A stretch of DNA of 64,000 bases from Plicaturopsis crispa FD-325 SS-3 (taxonomy: Eukaryota > Basidiomycota > Agaricomycetes > Amylocorticiales > Amylocorticiaceae), in NCBI GenBank assembly GCA_000827205.1, contig KN832554.1, forward strand, positions 1,047,263 through 1,111,262, in the 5' to 3' direction. This document shows positions 45,836-57,952 of the stretch, one piece after another. The notes under the pieces are model-generated. The model was not told the origin of the DNA and did no database searches. It saw only the letters and a list, made by a program, of their open reading frames with translations. The stretch's first letter is position 1; the number at the start of each line of letters is the position of its first letter. Both the position numbers and the translations under genes were made by a program.

Positions 45836-46559
45836 ATGCCTGTAAGTTTGTCCGCTTTATTTTACCAGTGCACGACTGAATATCCGACATGAATGCACAT
45901 AGGCTTATCATTCCGCGCTAAACGAAGAGCCCGATGTTCGTCAGGCGGGGAACATGGCTATCCTGCCAATAAAGACCAGAATCCGTGGCCCAGCGCCCGT
46001 CGGTACGTCCAGCATATCCTTTCATACGATATACCAGCTCATGCACGGCACACACTCACAGCCGATCCCGAAGCGGCAGACATCATCGACGAAACCATTG
46101 ACCTCTTCCGTGCCAACTCCCTCTTTCGCAACTTCGAGATCAAGGGCCCCGCAGATCGTCTGCTCATCGTCCTCATCCTATTCATCTCCGACTGCCTTGC
46201 CAAGATCGGCAGTGCGCGGACGGTTCCTACTCAGATCGAGGCGACCAAGTCGCTTAACACGCTTTCCGTCGACAGCTTCCCCATCCCAGGCGACGCGAAC
46301 TTCCCTTTGAACGCTCACTATGCCGCGCCTGCGAGCAGGGCAGACGCAGGTGCGTGCCCACTCCTCTTTGCGCGCAATATGTCATCGATGATTGATTGAT
46401 CCTTGCATAGAATACCTCCGGCAGTATCTGACGCAGGTTCGCCAGGAGCTTGCAGCACGGCTGGTGGAGCGTTTGTACGCAGATGGCACGGGCAAGCCGA
46501 GCAAGTGGTGGATGTCCTTCCAGAAGAGACGATTCATGAACAGGAGTTTGGGCTCGTAG
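45836..46559 (+). CDS. ARC18: Arp2/3 complex subunit 3 (ARPC3, p21-Arc)
   Basis: Four exons (45836-45841, 45903-46002, 46062-46349, 46411-46559) give 180 aa. Exon 1 is only 6 bases (Met-Pro). Hallmarks are AYHSALNEEP, GNMAILPIKTRIRGPAP, DIIDETIDLFRANSLFRNFE, IKGPADRLLIVLILFISDCL, FPIPGDANFPLNAHY, EYLRQYLTQVRQELAARLVE and KWWMSFQKRRFMNRSL. ARPC3 is one of the seven subunits of the Arp2/3 complex, which nucleates branched actin filaments and drives endocytosis in fungi. The protein is complete. Confidence 0.95.
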
Positions 46560-46674
46560 GTCAGCAGCACCATTGTAGCGCAGCAGCAATGCACATTATT
46601 GTACCAAGAAATCCAATACAAATCCGTCGGAAGGTCGTACATGGTACAGATCTCTACATTTCCCAGCGACCGGT

Positions 46675-48310
46675 CTACTTCCGTCGCTTCCTCTCGTTAG
46701 GATTTTTGCGCCCATAACCGATGACGGGCATATCACCATCCCTTCCACCACTCCGCACAGTCCGTCCCTTCCCGCTGGGACCCGCGCTAATAATTTCAGG
46801 CATCCAATCCGGGTCCATCCAGCTGCCGACGCTGACTCCGCCCTCGCCGCCCTTCGCAATGAGGCCTTTCACCATCCTAGCCTCCTCGCGCTCGTGCTTC
46901 CCGTCCGCGTGCTTCTTCGCGCGGAGGTACTCCGTCTGGTCTTCGCGCAGTATGAGGCCTTCGCCCGGGCCCTTTTTGGCGGAGCCGGGTTTGGGTGCGG
47001 GGATGGAGTATATCGTGCCCCGGGTTTTGTACTGGAAGTTGGGTTTGAGGTGGATCTGCATGACGGGGGCGTCCGAGGCGGCGCCGGGGGCGGAGATTGT
47101 GACAGATGCTCGCAGGAGCGTCGGGTTGCCACACGATGGGCAGAACTTCTTCGAGTTGTCTTTGCATATCCTGCGTGGAAAGAGTCAATAAGTTTTGCCA
47201 AACCCTGATGAATGGTGATAAGAACGTACTTGAAGCATGCATGGCACCGCAGCACCCAGCTCTTCAGTTTCTCGATCTTCTTGCCCTCTACCCCGACCAG
47301 GGCCAGGCCCATCTGCAGCAACACGTTCTGCATCGCAAAATCTGCGGTCATACATCCCGCCCCGACCACGGCGCGCGCCTTTCCTTTCCCTTGTCCAGCA
47401 GCCGGGAGGAGATCCAGCGCCCGCGATTTATGCAGAGCGACGTTGGAAGGTGTTATCCATTCACCCTCGCCATCATCGGAATCGGAGGGGTCATCATACA
47501 CTGGTGCAGGGGGAATAGATGATTTAGGGGGTATTGAGGACGATGGTATCGGTTCGGGATCGGTGGGAGTGGTGGGTAGGTTGTCGCTATCTGAGGATAC
47601 ATGAGTGTCGTCCTCAGCAGGGTGTAGCTCGACGTTCAGTGGTTCAAGATCGTGTTCGTAGGATTCCGCTACTGTCTCTTCTGTGTGCTCTGGTGCATCG
47701 GGATTTGCGGCGACACCGCTAGAGCTCTCTCCATCGCGAATAGAGGCATTGCTGAGGTCCTCTGAAAGTTCGCTTATGGCCTGCTCTGATGTCTTTGGAT
47801 TCTCGGGTGAGGAGTTGGATGAAGAAGGATCGGAAGTCGAGGTCTTCTACTGTCCATTCTTCAGTTAGCGTGAAATACAGGCATATGAGAGCCAACTCGC
47901 CTCTTCGGATGCCTTGAGTGCCTCCTCTTTATCCAATTTGTCCAAGCTATATGTCAGTGCCAAAATGCACAAATCCGCATGCGACAAGACGGAGTAATCT
48001 CCCGTCTTTTTGGCAAATTGGATTACTGCATAAATTCGCGATCGATGTAAGTTCCTTCGGCAGAGTCGCGAAACAGCGCACCATGGGCTAGAGACGCAGC
48101 GTCTGGAGATCGTACTTCGATCCGGACGCCAGCAGATAAACCGAGGCGCTCAAAGTGTTCTCTTGCGCGTTTGTCCTTCAACTCCTCGAGCACTTGCGGG
48201 ACCGTTAGATACGTCTCTGCCAGTCCGCGCAGTGGGGACAACGAGAGCAACGGCCCGGCATCGAGCACTAGTTTTCTACAGCGCGGTGTTGTTTGCGATT
48301 CGGTGGCCAT
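46675..48310 (-). CDS. NOB1: Nob1, 20S pre-rRNA D-site endonuclease
   Basis: Start MATESQTTPRCRKLVLDAG at 48310; about four or five exons, stop at 46675. The PIN nuclease domain is at the N-terminus (LDAGPLLSLSPLRG, TVPQVLEELKDKRAREHFER, then VIQFAKKTGDYSVLSHADLC with its acidic residues). A long acidic, Ser/Pro-rich insert follows. Then come EWITPSNVALHKSR, DFAMQNVLLQMGL, the zinc ribbon (CHACFK ... CPSCGNPTLLR), NFQYKTRGTIYSIPAPKPG and a basic Lys/Arg tail. Nob1 cleaves 20S pre-rRNA at site D to form mature 18S rRNA in late 40S particles. It is convergent with ARPC3, with 115 bases between stop codons, and divergent from LEU2. Confidence 0.93.
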
Positions 48311-48398
48311 TTCTGCGACGGTTTGCGTTACGCTTTCCTGTAATTTTCTGCTGTAATTTACAGATGGAGGAGGAGGATGCAAGGCCTAGGATCTCTGG

Positions 48399-48403
48399 CC
48401 AAT
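48399..48403 (+). promoter_or_regulatory. CCAAT box between NOB1 and LEU2
   Basis: GGCCAATCAG is a good CCAAT element, about 190 bases before the LEU2 ATG and 90 bases from the NOB1 ATG. Binding by the HAP complex is inference. Confidence 0.45.
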
Positions 48404-48428
48404 CAGCGTGCGCCGCCGAAAAAATCTA

Positions 48429-48434
48429 GAGTCA
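48429..48434 (-). promoter_or_regulatory. Possible Gcn4/Cpc1-type site before LEU2
   Basis: GAGTCA, i.e. TGACTC on the minus strand, is the core of the general amino-acid control element and lies 161 bases upstream of the LEU2 ATG. It is only a 6-base match, so chance is possible. Confidence 0.35.
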
Positions 48435-48594
48435 CGAGCGCGGTACGTCGGAATTCGGATGCAAAACGCGCACCGACGCGTCTCGGTGAATTTCGGCCGA
48501 CAAGCCTGGCTGCCTCTGGATTTATTCCCGACCATCTCTCCTCGCCTCTGCTTTCCATCTCTTTCCCTCAACTCTACCTTTATCTCTCTCTGAA

Positions 48595-49961
48595 ATGGCC
48601 AAGACGTGAGTGAAATGTAGCTTTGAATACTTGATATTCGAGCTCAGGCAACGATCTAGTTTCCGAATTGCAGTCCTCGCAGGAGATGGAATCGGTACGT
48701 TCGCAACTCTACCTTAGATTCTGCTCACCAAACGCATTGAACTCTCTAGGACCTGAAATCGTTGAACAGGCGGTTAGAGTACTTGAGAAAGTCGCCTCTA
48801 GCAGCCAGGACGTAGAGCTGAAGCTGGAGGCGCATAATTTCGGTGGTTGCGCTATCGATGCACACGGCGAACCACTGCCTGCGTCAACCCTAAAAGCATG
48901 CCAAGAGGCGGATGCCATTCTCATGGGTATGTATAAAACACCCCTTTTACTGTCTTACCACAGTGCTCACGAACCAACAGGCGCCGTCGGCGGCCCGAAA
49001 TGGGGTGTGGGCAAAGTGCGACCAGAGCAAGGTATCCTTGCACTGCGCAAAGCTCTCGGTCTATACGCCAACATACGCCCCGCAAACTTTGCCTCGGACT
49101 CGCTTCTCGCAAACTCGCCCCTGAAGGCGTCTAATGCCCAGGGTGTGGATATCATAGTTATCCGCGAGCTCATCGGCGGGCTCTACTTTGGTGAGCGCCA
49201 GGAGCAGGGCGCAGGTGCAGACCCAGACACCGCCTGGGACACATGCATATACAGCGTTTCAGAGGTCCAGCGCATTACGCGCGTGGCTGCTCAGGTTGCC
49301 CTTGCAGCGGACCCCCCGCTCCCAGTCCACTCGATCGATAAGGCGAACGTGCTTGCGACCTCGCGGCTGTGGCGGAAAGTTGTGACCGAGACAATGCAGA
49401 AGGAGTACCCACAACTAGTGCTGGATCACCACCTCGTTGACTCGGCGGCGATGCTCATCGTATCCAATCCGAGGAAATTGAACGGTGTTATCTTGACGGA
49501 GAATCTGTTCGGTGATATGTAAGCGGTTTTATTTTTGTTTCGCCGCCCGAAGACCTAATTATACGACTTCTGGTTTCTACAGTCTCTCGGATGAGACGAG
49601 TGTTATTCCAGGCTCGTTGGGCCTCCTCCCATCCGCATCTCTAGCGGGTGCGCCGTCCGTTCCATCATCCCCCTCCTTCAAGCCCACGCCAGGCCTGTAC
49701 GAGCCCATCCACGGATCGGCACCAGACATCGCTGGGCAGGGCATAGCCAACCCTATCGGGACGATCCTCAGCGCAGCCATGCTCCTGCGCTATTCCCTCG
49801 GCCTCGAGACGGCTGCGAAAGCGGTAGAGGACGCGGTGCGCAAAGTACTCGACGACGAAAAGGACGGTGGCCGCGGCGTAAGGACGGCTGATTTGGGTGG
49901 AAAGGCAAGCACTGTGGAGGTTGGAGATAGGGTGTTGGAAGAGCTGGGAAAGTTGCTTTAA
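48595..49961 (+). CDS. LEU2: 3-isopropylmalate dehydrogenase
   Basis: Five exons (48595-48605, 48660-48694, 48750-48926, 48981-49518, 49583-49961) give 379 aa. The first exon is only 11 bases (MAKT), followed by [19 protein letters not shown]. The enzyme oxidatively decarboxylates 3-isopropylmalate with NAD in leucine synthesis. Visible: [30 protein letters not shown], the arginine-rich substrate loop [29 protein letters not shown], the metal-binding DSAAMLIV region and LTENLFGDI, then [41 protein letters not shown] Ser/Pro insertion ([12 protein letters not shown]) precedes the EPIHGSAPD motif, as in other basidiomycetes. No organelle signal is obvious. Confidence 0.96.
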
Positions 49962-50367
49962 ATTCGCAATCTGTGTACATCTAGGGAAGAACGAAACGAA
50001 CAATGTACTGTGTATGCGAACTTACCTCCGGCGGTAAATGACATGAAATTTTCACTGCGAATACTTACTTCCAGCCCTGTAAGATGTATTATCTCTCTAT
50101 AAACTATGCTATGTTTACATCTTCTGCAGACATGCGTCGTCCGCGAGGCTCGCAACTTCTCCGCAAGGGCCGCTCAGAAAGCGCCCGTCGACATTTTAAG
50201 CAAGTGATCGACGGAGATCTGACTCTGAATCTCGCGGTATGAAATTCGACGGACGGTCGCCGCGAGGACTGCTCTCGTTGCCTTTCTCCTCCTTGCACCG
50301 TACCATCTCGTGCTCGATACCCACCGGCAGCGTGTCGACGGAGGCGAGAGTCTAACGCGATTTCCAC

Positions 50368-52510
50368 ATGGCCGCGGTTGCACCGACAGAAGCACAGACC
50401 CCTCCCGAACACCCCCAGTGCGCCCCTTACCTCCGCGTTTTTTTCAGATCGCGCACGCCTACTTATCCATCGTATCTAGGTCGGACGATCGTCGTGCGAG
50501 ACTAGTCGAGATACTTTCTACGACGGCGAACGGGTGTCTCAACGAGCTGGGGTACTATCCGGGGATGAAGGAGCAACTTTTGCAGTATCAGGCCGTGAAC
50601 GCGCAACTGCGCGACGAGAACAAGAAGCTGTTTGAGGACAATCGCCAGCTGCATTCCAAGAATAACCAAGTGCGTCCGTTGTACTCCTTTGTCTGGCGGG
50701 AGATGGTTGATGATGCGTTTTTAGTTGTTCCAAGACAATGCGAAGCTGGCCAATATGGTCAAAAGTCAGAACGAGCAGCTGGCTTTTGTTCAAGGACCAG
50801 ACTCCACCAAGGTGCGATACATGATCTACTCTTTAGCGCCATGAACGCTAATCTCCGATATGAGCAAGTTGGACATGATGAGGGATCTGGGACATCAGAT
50901 CCAGCGACTCCAGGTCGAACAAGCTACCTTGGCGAGCCGCAACAAGCTATTAGAAAATGCCGCCAATGTGCAAGTACACGAAAACCTTATACAGCAGTTC
51001 CGCCAGTTGCAGCAAATGTACCAGTCGGCGTGCAATGAGTTGAAGGCCTTGAGGGCAGCTCACGGGGGTGCGGTCAACTTCCCGGGATATGGGGCATATG
51101 CTCCCAACGCCATACCCTCTCCGCCTGCTGTAGCTGGGCCGTCTCGACAGTCTCCGGTGGATGGTACGCTGCCGCCTTGTCCTCGCCACGCGGCACATAA
51201 CTTACTCTTTTCCATAGCACGACGGGTGTCTCCACAGCAACTATTAAATCAGCAACTTCAAAACATGATGTCCCGACCTACTTCTCAGAGCCTTGCACAG
51301 GTATTGTGCGCTGGTATCTACCTCAACTCCCAAGACTCACATAGTTCTTGTCTAGGGCACACACCAAAGAATGAGTTCTGGGGGCCAAGTGTCACAGTCC
51401 AATAGCCGACCGGGTTCGAGTCAAGCCCGTGTCAGACCAACCCCTGTGGTCACTATACCATCCACTGCTGCACCCGCTGCACAGGGCATCCCGTCTATAT
51501 CGCGGCAACATACCGTACAGCACGCGCACTCCATGCTAGGGCCGGTCCCCGCAGGCGCTGTTCCAATACCAATGAGCGAAGTCGGCAACGCAGCACGGCC
51601 CGTCGGTAGGCCAAATCAACGCATCCAGCCACGACCAAGTCCGAGCTTGCCAACACCGCCGTCGAGTGCTAATCAAATCTCCCCTAATTCTTATGCACCT
51701 AATCATTCGGGCATGCCCTTACCCATACAACAACCTACTCATGCACCGCCGCGGGCACCTACTATATCGATACCACAACCAAATGGATCTCACCCAGAGG
51801 CAAGGCCCGATTCGGCATCAGGATCTGGACTGGCCACGCCAGCACGGAGCCGCTCACCTTCAGATTTCGCTGCACACATATCTCACCCCAACCGACCTGT
51901 CCTTTCCCAGCTCCCGACGGGTGCGACGATTCCACATCGTGACGGGTCTGTCGATGCGCCTATACAAGTAAACAGCGATACATTACCACGACCCTCCCGC
52001 CCGTCCTCTACACTAGATGCCATGGCTGAGCACTACGCGAAGCGCAAATCGGTGGAACCGGATAGTGGGTCAGACCTCAAGCGAGCACGAGTTGAGGAGG
52101 GCGATCCCGCATTGGCACCTCCAACCCCCCGCTCGGACGACGAAGTCGGCACGGGTGACGGGGCGGGGGCTGTGGCTGTCGAAGGGGCCGGAGACGAGGA
52201 AGATGACGATGGAGACGAAGACCCCAGACAGGTCATCGTGGACACCGTGTTTGCCGAGAATGACAAAAACGAGGACGAGCTCTCGTGCAGACTTTGTTTG
52301 TTCGTGCCATCTTTGTCTCTTGGTGGGATGTATGCTGACTTCTGCTACGTGTACAGGGAGCGACATCAGCAAGGCCATATACAGGAGGCACCTACGCCTT
52401 TCATCGGGGCTAGCGTGGACGATTTGGTCATGCACGTCGAGACCGAGCATCCGGCTGTGTATGAACACTTGCATGCATCCGCTGCCATCGTCGAGGCCGC
52501 ATCAAGCTAA
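50368..52510 (+). CDS. Coiled-coil, Ser/Pro-rich protein with C-terminal zinc-finger motif
   Basis: The start MAAVAPTEAQTPPEHP at 50368 fits best with an intron 50418-50479. In-frame exons then encode GYYPGMKEQLLQYQAVNAQL, a long coiled coil (ENKKLFEDNRQLHSKNNQ, LDMMRDLGHQIQRLQVEQAT), then about 300 residues rich in Ser, Pro, Gln and Thr, and an acidic stretch. The C-terminus, after removal of a 57-base intron near 52306-52362, reads CRLCLERHQQGH ... APTPFIGAS ... LVMHVETEHP, a likely zinc-binding C2H2-type unit seen in other basidiomycete proteins. Nuclear location and a regulatory role are guesses. Without the first intron, an alternative start at 50310 would leave the same downstream frame. 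Confidence 0.65.
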
Positions 52511-52802
52511 CATCCAGGTTCCATTGTGTCATATCTTGGGGGGCGATAATCTGCAGAGTATGATATGCGTAGACCGAAATAATATTGTTATAGTGCGTTA
52601 AATATCAACTCTTGTAATGCAACTTTGAATACTGCTCGTTCGAATGCCCGCAGGCCTGTCTATGTTGCGAAATGGACCACAGAAGTCGTGTTCCAATTGC
52701 GACCACATCCACGCACATGCGGCTGACGACTCCAGTTTCCAGGTCCCTTCAGGCTCAATCGTCGGGCCAACCTTGGTCCTTTCTTCGTTCGAACTTTCAA
52801 GG

Positions 52803-54450
52803 ATGGTCGCTATCGCAGTCACTCCCAAGGTGGCACCTGCCCTAACTGGCTCTGAGATCCCCGGCGGTGTCCTTGCAGATGCGCTATTCCAGTCGTTCTG
52901 CTTGGGCATCATCGGGTGCATGGCGATGAAGTACTTCTCGACGTATGGGAAGGATTCCAAGCGCATGCGGGGCTACGTCGCGTTGATTGTCGCTCTAGCT
53001 ATGTGAGTCCACAGTCTCCGTATCTCTTCTTAGCTACTGACAGACTTTCCTGCGAAGACTGCAATGCATCTTAGAGGACTACAAAATCTGGCGTGTAGCC
53101 ATAACTCGGAAAACTTGGGTAAGTAATCCAAACCGAGTCAATAGACTCTTAGATCTTACGCGCCGTAGGGCTCGAACTCGCTTGGATGGTCCGACATCTT
53201 TCTCAACGGCCTCGTGTGCTTTTTCTGTGAAGCGTTCTTGGTATACAGATGCTGGAAGGTGCGTGCGGCATCGTTTCGCCTTCATCTCGTCCTCATTTTG
53301 CAAGCGATATGTAGGTCACGCGTAGGAGCTACTGGGTGCTGACGCCGATGGCTCTGCTCACGGTGTCAGTCTTTGCCGCAAACATATGGCTTGTACGTCT
53401 TTTGGTTCACTTCTTACCTCGCCTTACTTATGCATGATGCGCAGGCTGTGGTGGTCCAAAAGGCCGCAAACCGTATACCAGCGAACAATGATGTACGTGC
53501 CCAGTCTTTCTCGGGTTTGTGAACTGCGCTGACGACTGGTCTACTTGAAGTCCCTCCGCGCTAGTCGTTACCTTTCTCCAACTGTAAGCATTGCTTGAAG
53601 GAACTAAAATATACGTGTTCAAGCTCACGCTGATCCTATCCCTAGGTCGTGATTGCGTACAGCTATTGGTCGTTTGGATCACTTGGTACGTATTTGGTCT
53701 TCCGGAACCCCAATAGCCCGGCTGACCCTAGCACCCTGCAGTTATCGACGCGTCCATAACGATAATCTGTAAGCATTCCTGCACCAAGGCCATCTTCGCC
53801 GATCGAGCTAAGTCATCCCGTACTTCCGTACAGTGATCAACTTTTTCCGCGCTTCCCGGTTGGGAGTGGGGACAGAATGGAGGCTGACTCGCCTTATACA
53901 ACTTGCTTGGGAGTCCGCTGTCCCTCCCTCAATTTCGATGATCATTGCCCTGTCGCTGTACCACTCTAAGCCGGTCAGTTTACCATACCTACATAACTGC
54001 TCCTCAACGTACTCAATCCTATACTCAGGGTCCCACCGATCACTTGGCCCTATTCTTCACGTTAATAACTGGAAAGCTCTACACCATCGGTCTGTTACGC
54101 ACTATCAACTCCAGGGCAAAACTACTGAAACAAGTCAATGCTCGCGATCTCGGCCGGACTTCACTTCCTGGATATCCGCAAGTGCGCTGTAGCATGCTAC
54201 CCGCCTCTGTAAGTCTTCATCTGTACGAGAGTCCCCATTCCAAGTTGCTTACGAATTTGATGAGCAGATCGAACCGTATGGAGAGATTGCAGGATCCAAA
54301 CGGTATGCGGGCATAGGCGATTCGCAGCGCTATTCCAAGCAAACTGGACAACATGCGCCTTCGAAAGAACTCCAGCTGCCACCCACCGTCCACGAGCGCG
54401 AAAGACCCAGCATTGGGTCTGACACGACGCGCTTTTCAGATGACTCATGA
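52803..54450 (+). CDS. DUF6534-type multi-pass membrane protein
   Basis: About eight short exons, start MVAIAVTPKVAPALTGSE, stop at 54450. The protein shows six or seven hydrophobic helices, among them LFQSFCLGIIGCMAMKYF, ALIVALAM, GLVCFFCEAFLVYRCWK, YWVLTPMALLTVSVFAAN, VVIAYSYWSFGSLVIDASIT and SAVPPSISMIIALSLY. The motif YRCWK and the FGSLVIDASITIILI helix match the large basidiomycete DUF6534 family of unknown function, which has a receptor-like layout. The C-terminal tail is hydrophilic (VHERERPSIGSD). It is convergent with the second M28B gene. Confidence 0.75.
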
Positions 54451-54645
54451 TAATGCATCGGTTCACTGGTAAGTCCATGAACTATAGAGGATGATGATTG
54501 TAACTCATTGCATATCCCAGTGGGCAAGCGAGGGAGCGAGGACGTGGGGCAAAACAAGATGTCTGGCGTCACAAGCCAGCGATTGGTATCGAAGAAGCAG
54601 TTTTATATTTTCCTATTTTACATGTCCATGCAAAATGCAACGATT

Positions 54646-57533
54646 TCATGCGGCCAGCACGACCGCAAGCTTGTCCAGCAACGACGCCAGACGAGCTGCC
54701 TCGTTCTCCGCGAGGCTCACGTTGTTTTCGAGCGTCAGCGCCTCCGTAATCGCAGGCAGCGTTGTCGCGCCGTACCCAAGCCACCTTCCTGGTGCCACCC
54801 CAAGGTGTTTGTACCACTCCCTGTCGTCCAGACCTTCCTCCGAGATAAAACCGCGTTCAAATGCGACGAGCTTCTTGTTCACGCGGTTGACGCGCTGTGT
54901 TGCTTGGAGGTACTCCTCGGAGACATCGCGCGGTGGCGAACGGACACCGAACACGCGTTTAATCCACTTGCGGATGGTTTTGAATCTTTGGTGCTGGCAG
55001 CGCCCATGTTCAAACGAGAAGCTTTTGAGAGCAATCTCTGCGGCATGCTTCTCTGCGTCTAATGCGAAGCTCGCATTTTGCAACCTCCCGATGGCTCCTC
55101 TCAGCAATGTGAAGTCAGGAGAAAGTGTGAGGTTTTTGGCGATGTCTTCCACCCTGCACCATAAATCATATAAGTACACTTCAAAAATAATAAGAGAAAA
55201 GACTGGGGACTTACTTATCCACATACCAATCCAGCTCAATCGCATACTGCGTGGTATTCAGTGGTAACACCACCGCGTCCGCTATCCGGAGAGTCAGCAG
55301 CCCGAGGTGCTTCGCAATGGCCACATGGCGGTGGAAGCCCGGATCCGCGTACATCTCCTGCCAGCGCTGCGAGTCGTATATCGAGTGGTAGTGGTACACC
55401 GCGTCGGACTCTGTCTGCTCGAAGCCCTGGTCCGTGCTCGCGACGCCGAGCCGCTGCAGGAAGACGGTGAAGTCGCTGCCGCTGCCGAGCGCGCTTACGC
55501 CCGTCGCGGACGCGCCGGAGTCACCGTGGTTCGGCGCACCCATGAGGGCGTCTGCCATACCGGTGAGGGGGCTGAAGGAGGAGGGTCCTTTGAAGGGGCC
55601 GCTATCTTCTTTGGCATCCCAGAGCGTGCGCGATGCGTTGGTAGGGTGGGGGATGTCTTCGGCAGTTTTGCGGATAATGTGCGCAAGGGATGGTGAGGCG
55701 GACGCGGTCCATCTTGAACCGGACGTCGATACATCTGTAGGTACAGTCAGTCGACGAACGCGGGTGACATATAAGGTAACGCACCGACGTTAAGGTAGGC
55801 AACGGCGTGGTCTTGGATCCACTCCGGGAAGTCCTCGCCCCATTCAGTGCTTCCCACTAGCGTGTACTGTGGTTTCAGAGACCGTCAATATGCAATATAC
55901 TACAAGGAAATTTCGAACGACTGACTTCCTCTGCATCCCAGCTAGCGAAGAGAATCGTGCGCGTTGGCTGCCAGCCCGTCTTGAGCAGAGCTCCAAAGGC
56001 GCGAATGATTTCGTGCAGGGATACGGTACCCGACGTTGGGTCGGCAGCGCCCAACACCCATGCTGTGTGCATTTAGCGTCAAGCAATGATTCAAGATGAA
56101 TGCACAGTACTTACCATCGCGGTGGCAGCCGATGACGACGACTTCGTCCTTTATGCGCCCAGGGATAGTGGCCATTACATTCCAAATTGGCGTGATTTTG
56201 GTATCCACTGTGTAAGTAAGCGTAAACGCCTCCCGCATAGACCACATACAAAGTGCAAAGCTTACCGCGGTTAATGAGTCGCACATCCCGCTCACTGACT
56301 CGGCCACGGCCATCTGGCCCAAGCCATTCATCGTCCTCGCCCAACCCAAGCTCCTCGAGAAGTCGCTCGGCGTTCGTCCAGCTAATCGGGAGGCTTGGGA
56401 TGCGCGGGACATTTCCACCCTCCGTCGGTAGGTTGTCAAACGCCTCGTCTCTTGCGCTCTCGTTGAACCCTGGCGGCGGGTATGCAGGCGTGCCCGGTGT
56501 GAGCGGGTCGCCGGGGTACGTAGATATATACTGCACAGACCCACGCTGGACAGACGACGGGTTGCGCGCAGGCCCGTGAGGGAACGCCGCGTAGCCGTTC
56601 GCAACGGTGACTGTCCCGTCGTCGCGCGGGTCTGTGTACATGAGGATGCCGATGGCGCCGTGGTCTTCCGCGCCTTGCACCTGCGGTATAGAATATCAAA
56701 ACCATACTTATGACGAAGTCAGTTCCTGGGGCATACCTTGATGCCACGGTAAATCCCGCCGTAGCGCACAAGTGCGATTTTCCCCTCCAAAGCAGACCCA
56801 AGGCGTGCATAGTCCTCCCTGGTGCCGTAGTTAGCAAATATCAGCTTCCCGGTGACATCCCCATCCTTCGATAGCCCGTGGAACGGCGGCACCGCGTCCC
56901 GGTAGCGCGCCGCATCCTCGTCCAGCGGGTCGCCGTCCTCCAGCAGATCAGCATTCCATATAGGGTCGCCGTCCGCGGAGAGGATGGACAGGTTGCGCGA
57001 AAGCGGCGTGTTGAGCAGAGGGTAGTAGATGTCGATCCACGCCTTGGCGGATGCGGACGGCGACGTGATGTGCAGCGTGGCGTTGCGCGAGGCGGGGGAG
57101 CCCGCGGGGAATATGGGCAGATCGGGCGGCGGCGCGATACCGAACTCGGACTGGAAGAGCGCGAGCATGGTCTGTGCGTCGGCGAAGTCGCCATGACTGC
57201 CTGCGACGTGCGGGTGCGTCGCATACTCGCGCGAGACATTTAGTGCAACCAAGGGGTCCGGGATGGAGCTGCAACATTGCGTGAGTGCTGCCGCCCTTTG
57301 CGAACGCTTGAGCGAACTCACAGGAACAGTTTCTCAGTGTCTACCGGCGCGGACGCTGCGACCCAGCCCTCATCCGCACCCTCGCCGCCGTAGTCTGCAA
57401 CGAATTTCGTGAAAGCGAACACGCACGTCAAGACTGCGACGAGCGCGCAGCGTGCGCGCGCCCGCCGCCACCGTGTACTGCGCGGCGTTACCGGTTCATG
57501 ATGGGTCGTGAGCAGGGGTTGTTTCTCTCCCAT
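54646..57533 (-). CDS. M28B glutamate carboxypeptidase-like protease, copy 2
   Basis: Type II membrane protein starting [14 protein letters not shown] at 57533, with an anchor helix ([17 protein letters not shown]) and EKLFL at the first exon end. It follows the same order as the gene at 13993-17397: [14 protein letters not shown] domain [17 protein letters not shown], catalytic [36 protein letters not shown], and a dimerisation domain ending [16 protein letters not shown]. The first intron falls at the same place in both genes. Here Cys replaces Asn before the HRD zinc motif, and the Lys/Cys-rich insertion of copy 1 is missing. Likely role: peptidase or sorting receptor of the endosomal-vacuolar system, by homology to Vps70/Tre1. 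Confidence 0.9.
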
Positions 57534-57952
57534 GTCGGCGTCGTATCTAGATGATGGTTAAGAGCAGACTCGGAGCACATACTAACTTATACTTCTTCGA
57601 CGGACGCTTGCAGTTGCAAGTCGGATCCGCTTCGCGCGGCTGCGTCGACGAGAATGGCCGATTGTAGCCAGGAGACTCGGTAAAGACTTATGGGCGGCTA
57701 TCGTCTGGTTATCATGCTGCTGCATGCGTACTTTATACCTAATTGCTCGTGCACCTGTCAACGCGTGTAAGGCAAACCCGGGAATGAACTCGACGACTTC
57801 AGAGACGGCGGGAGGAGAGCATGGAAAGGTATATCGATTACATACATTACTTTGTACTTTTCGCACAAAAACCTCCACCGGTACATCCACCCAAGAAGTG
57901 CAAAGCAAGCAAGCTGCAAGCAGATCGAGTTAAATAATGCGCCCCGCGACTT
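57534..57952. other. Intergenic between two minus-strand genes
   Basis: Promoter of the second M28B gene plus the 3' flank of the GTP cyclohydrolase II gene. Nothing specific recognised. Confidence 0.4.

Noticed and set aside
51405-51430. GGGTTCGAGTC resembling a tRNA B box
   Set aside because: It lies in a coding exon and no A box or cloverleaf can be formed around it.
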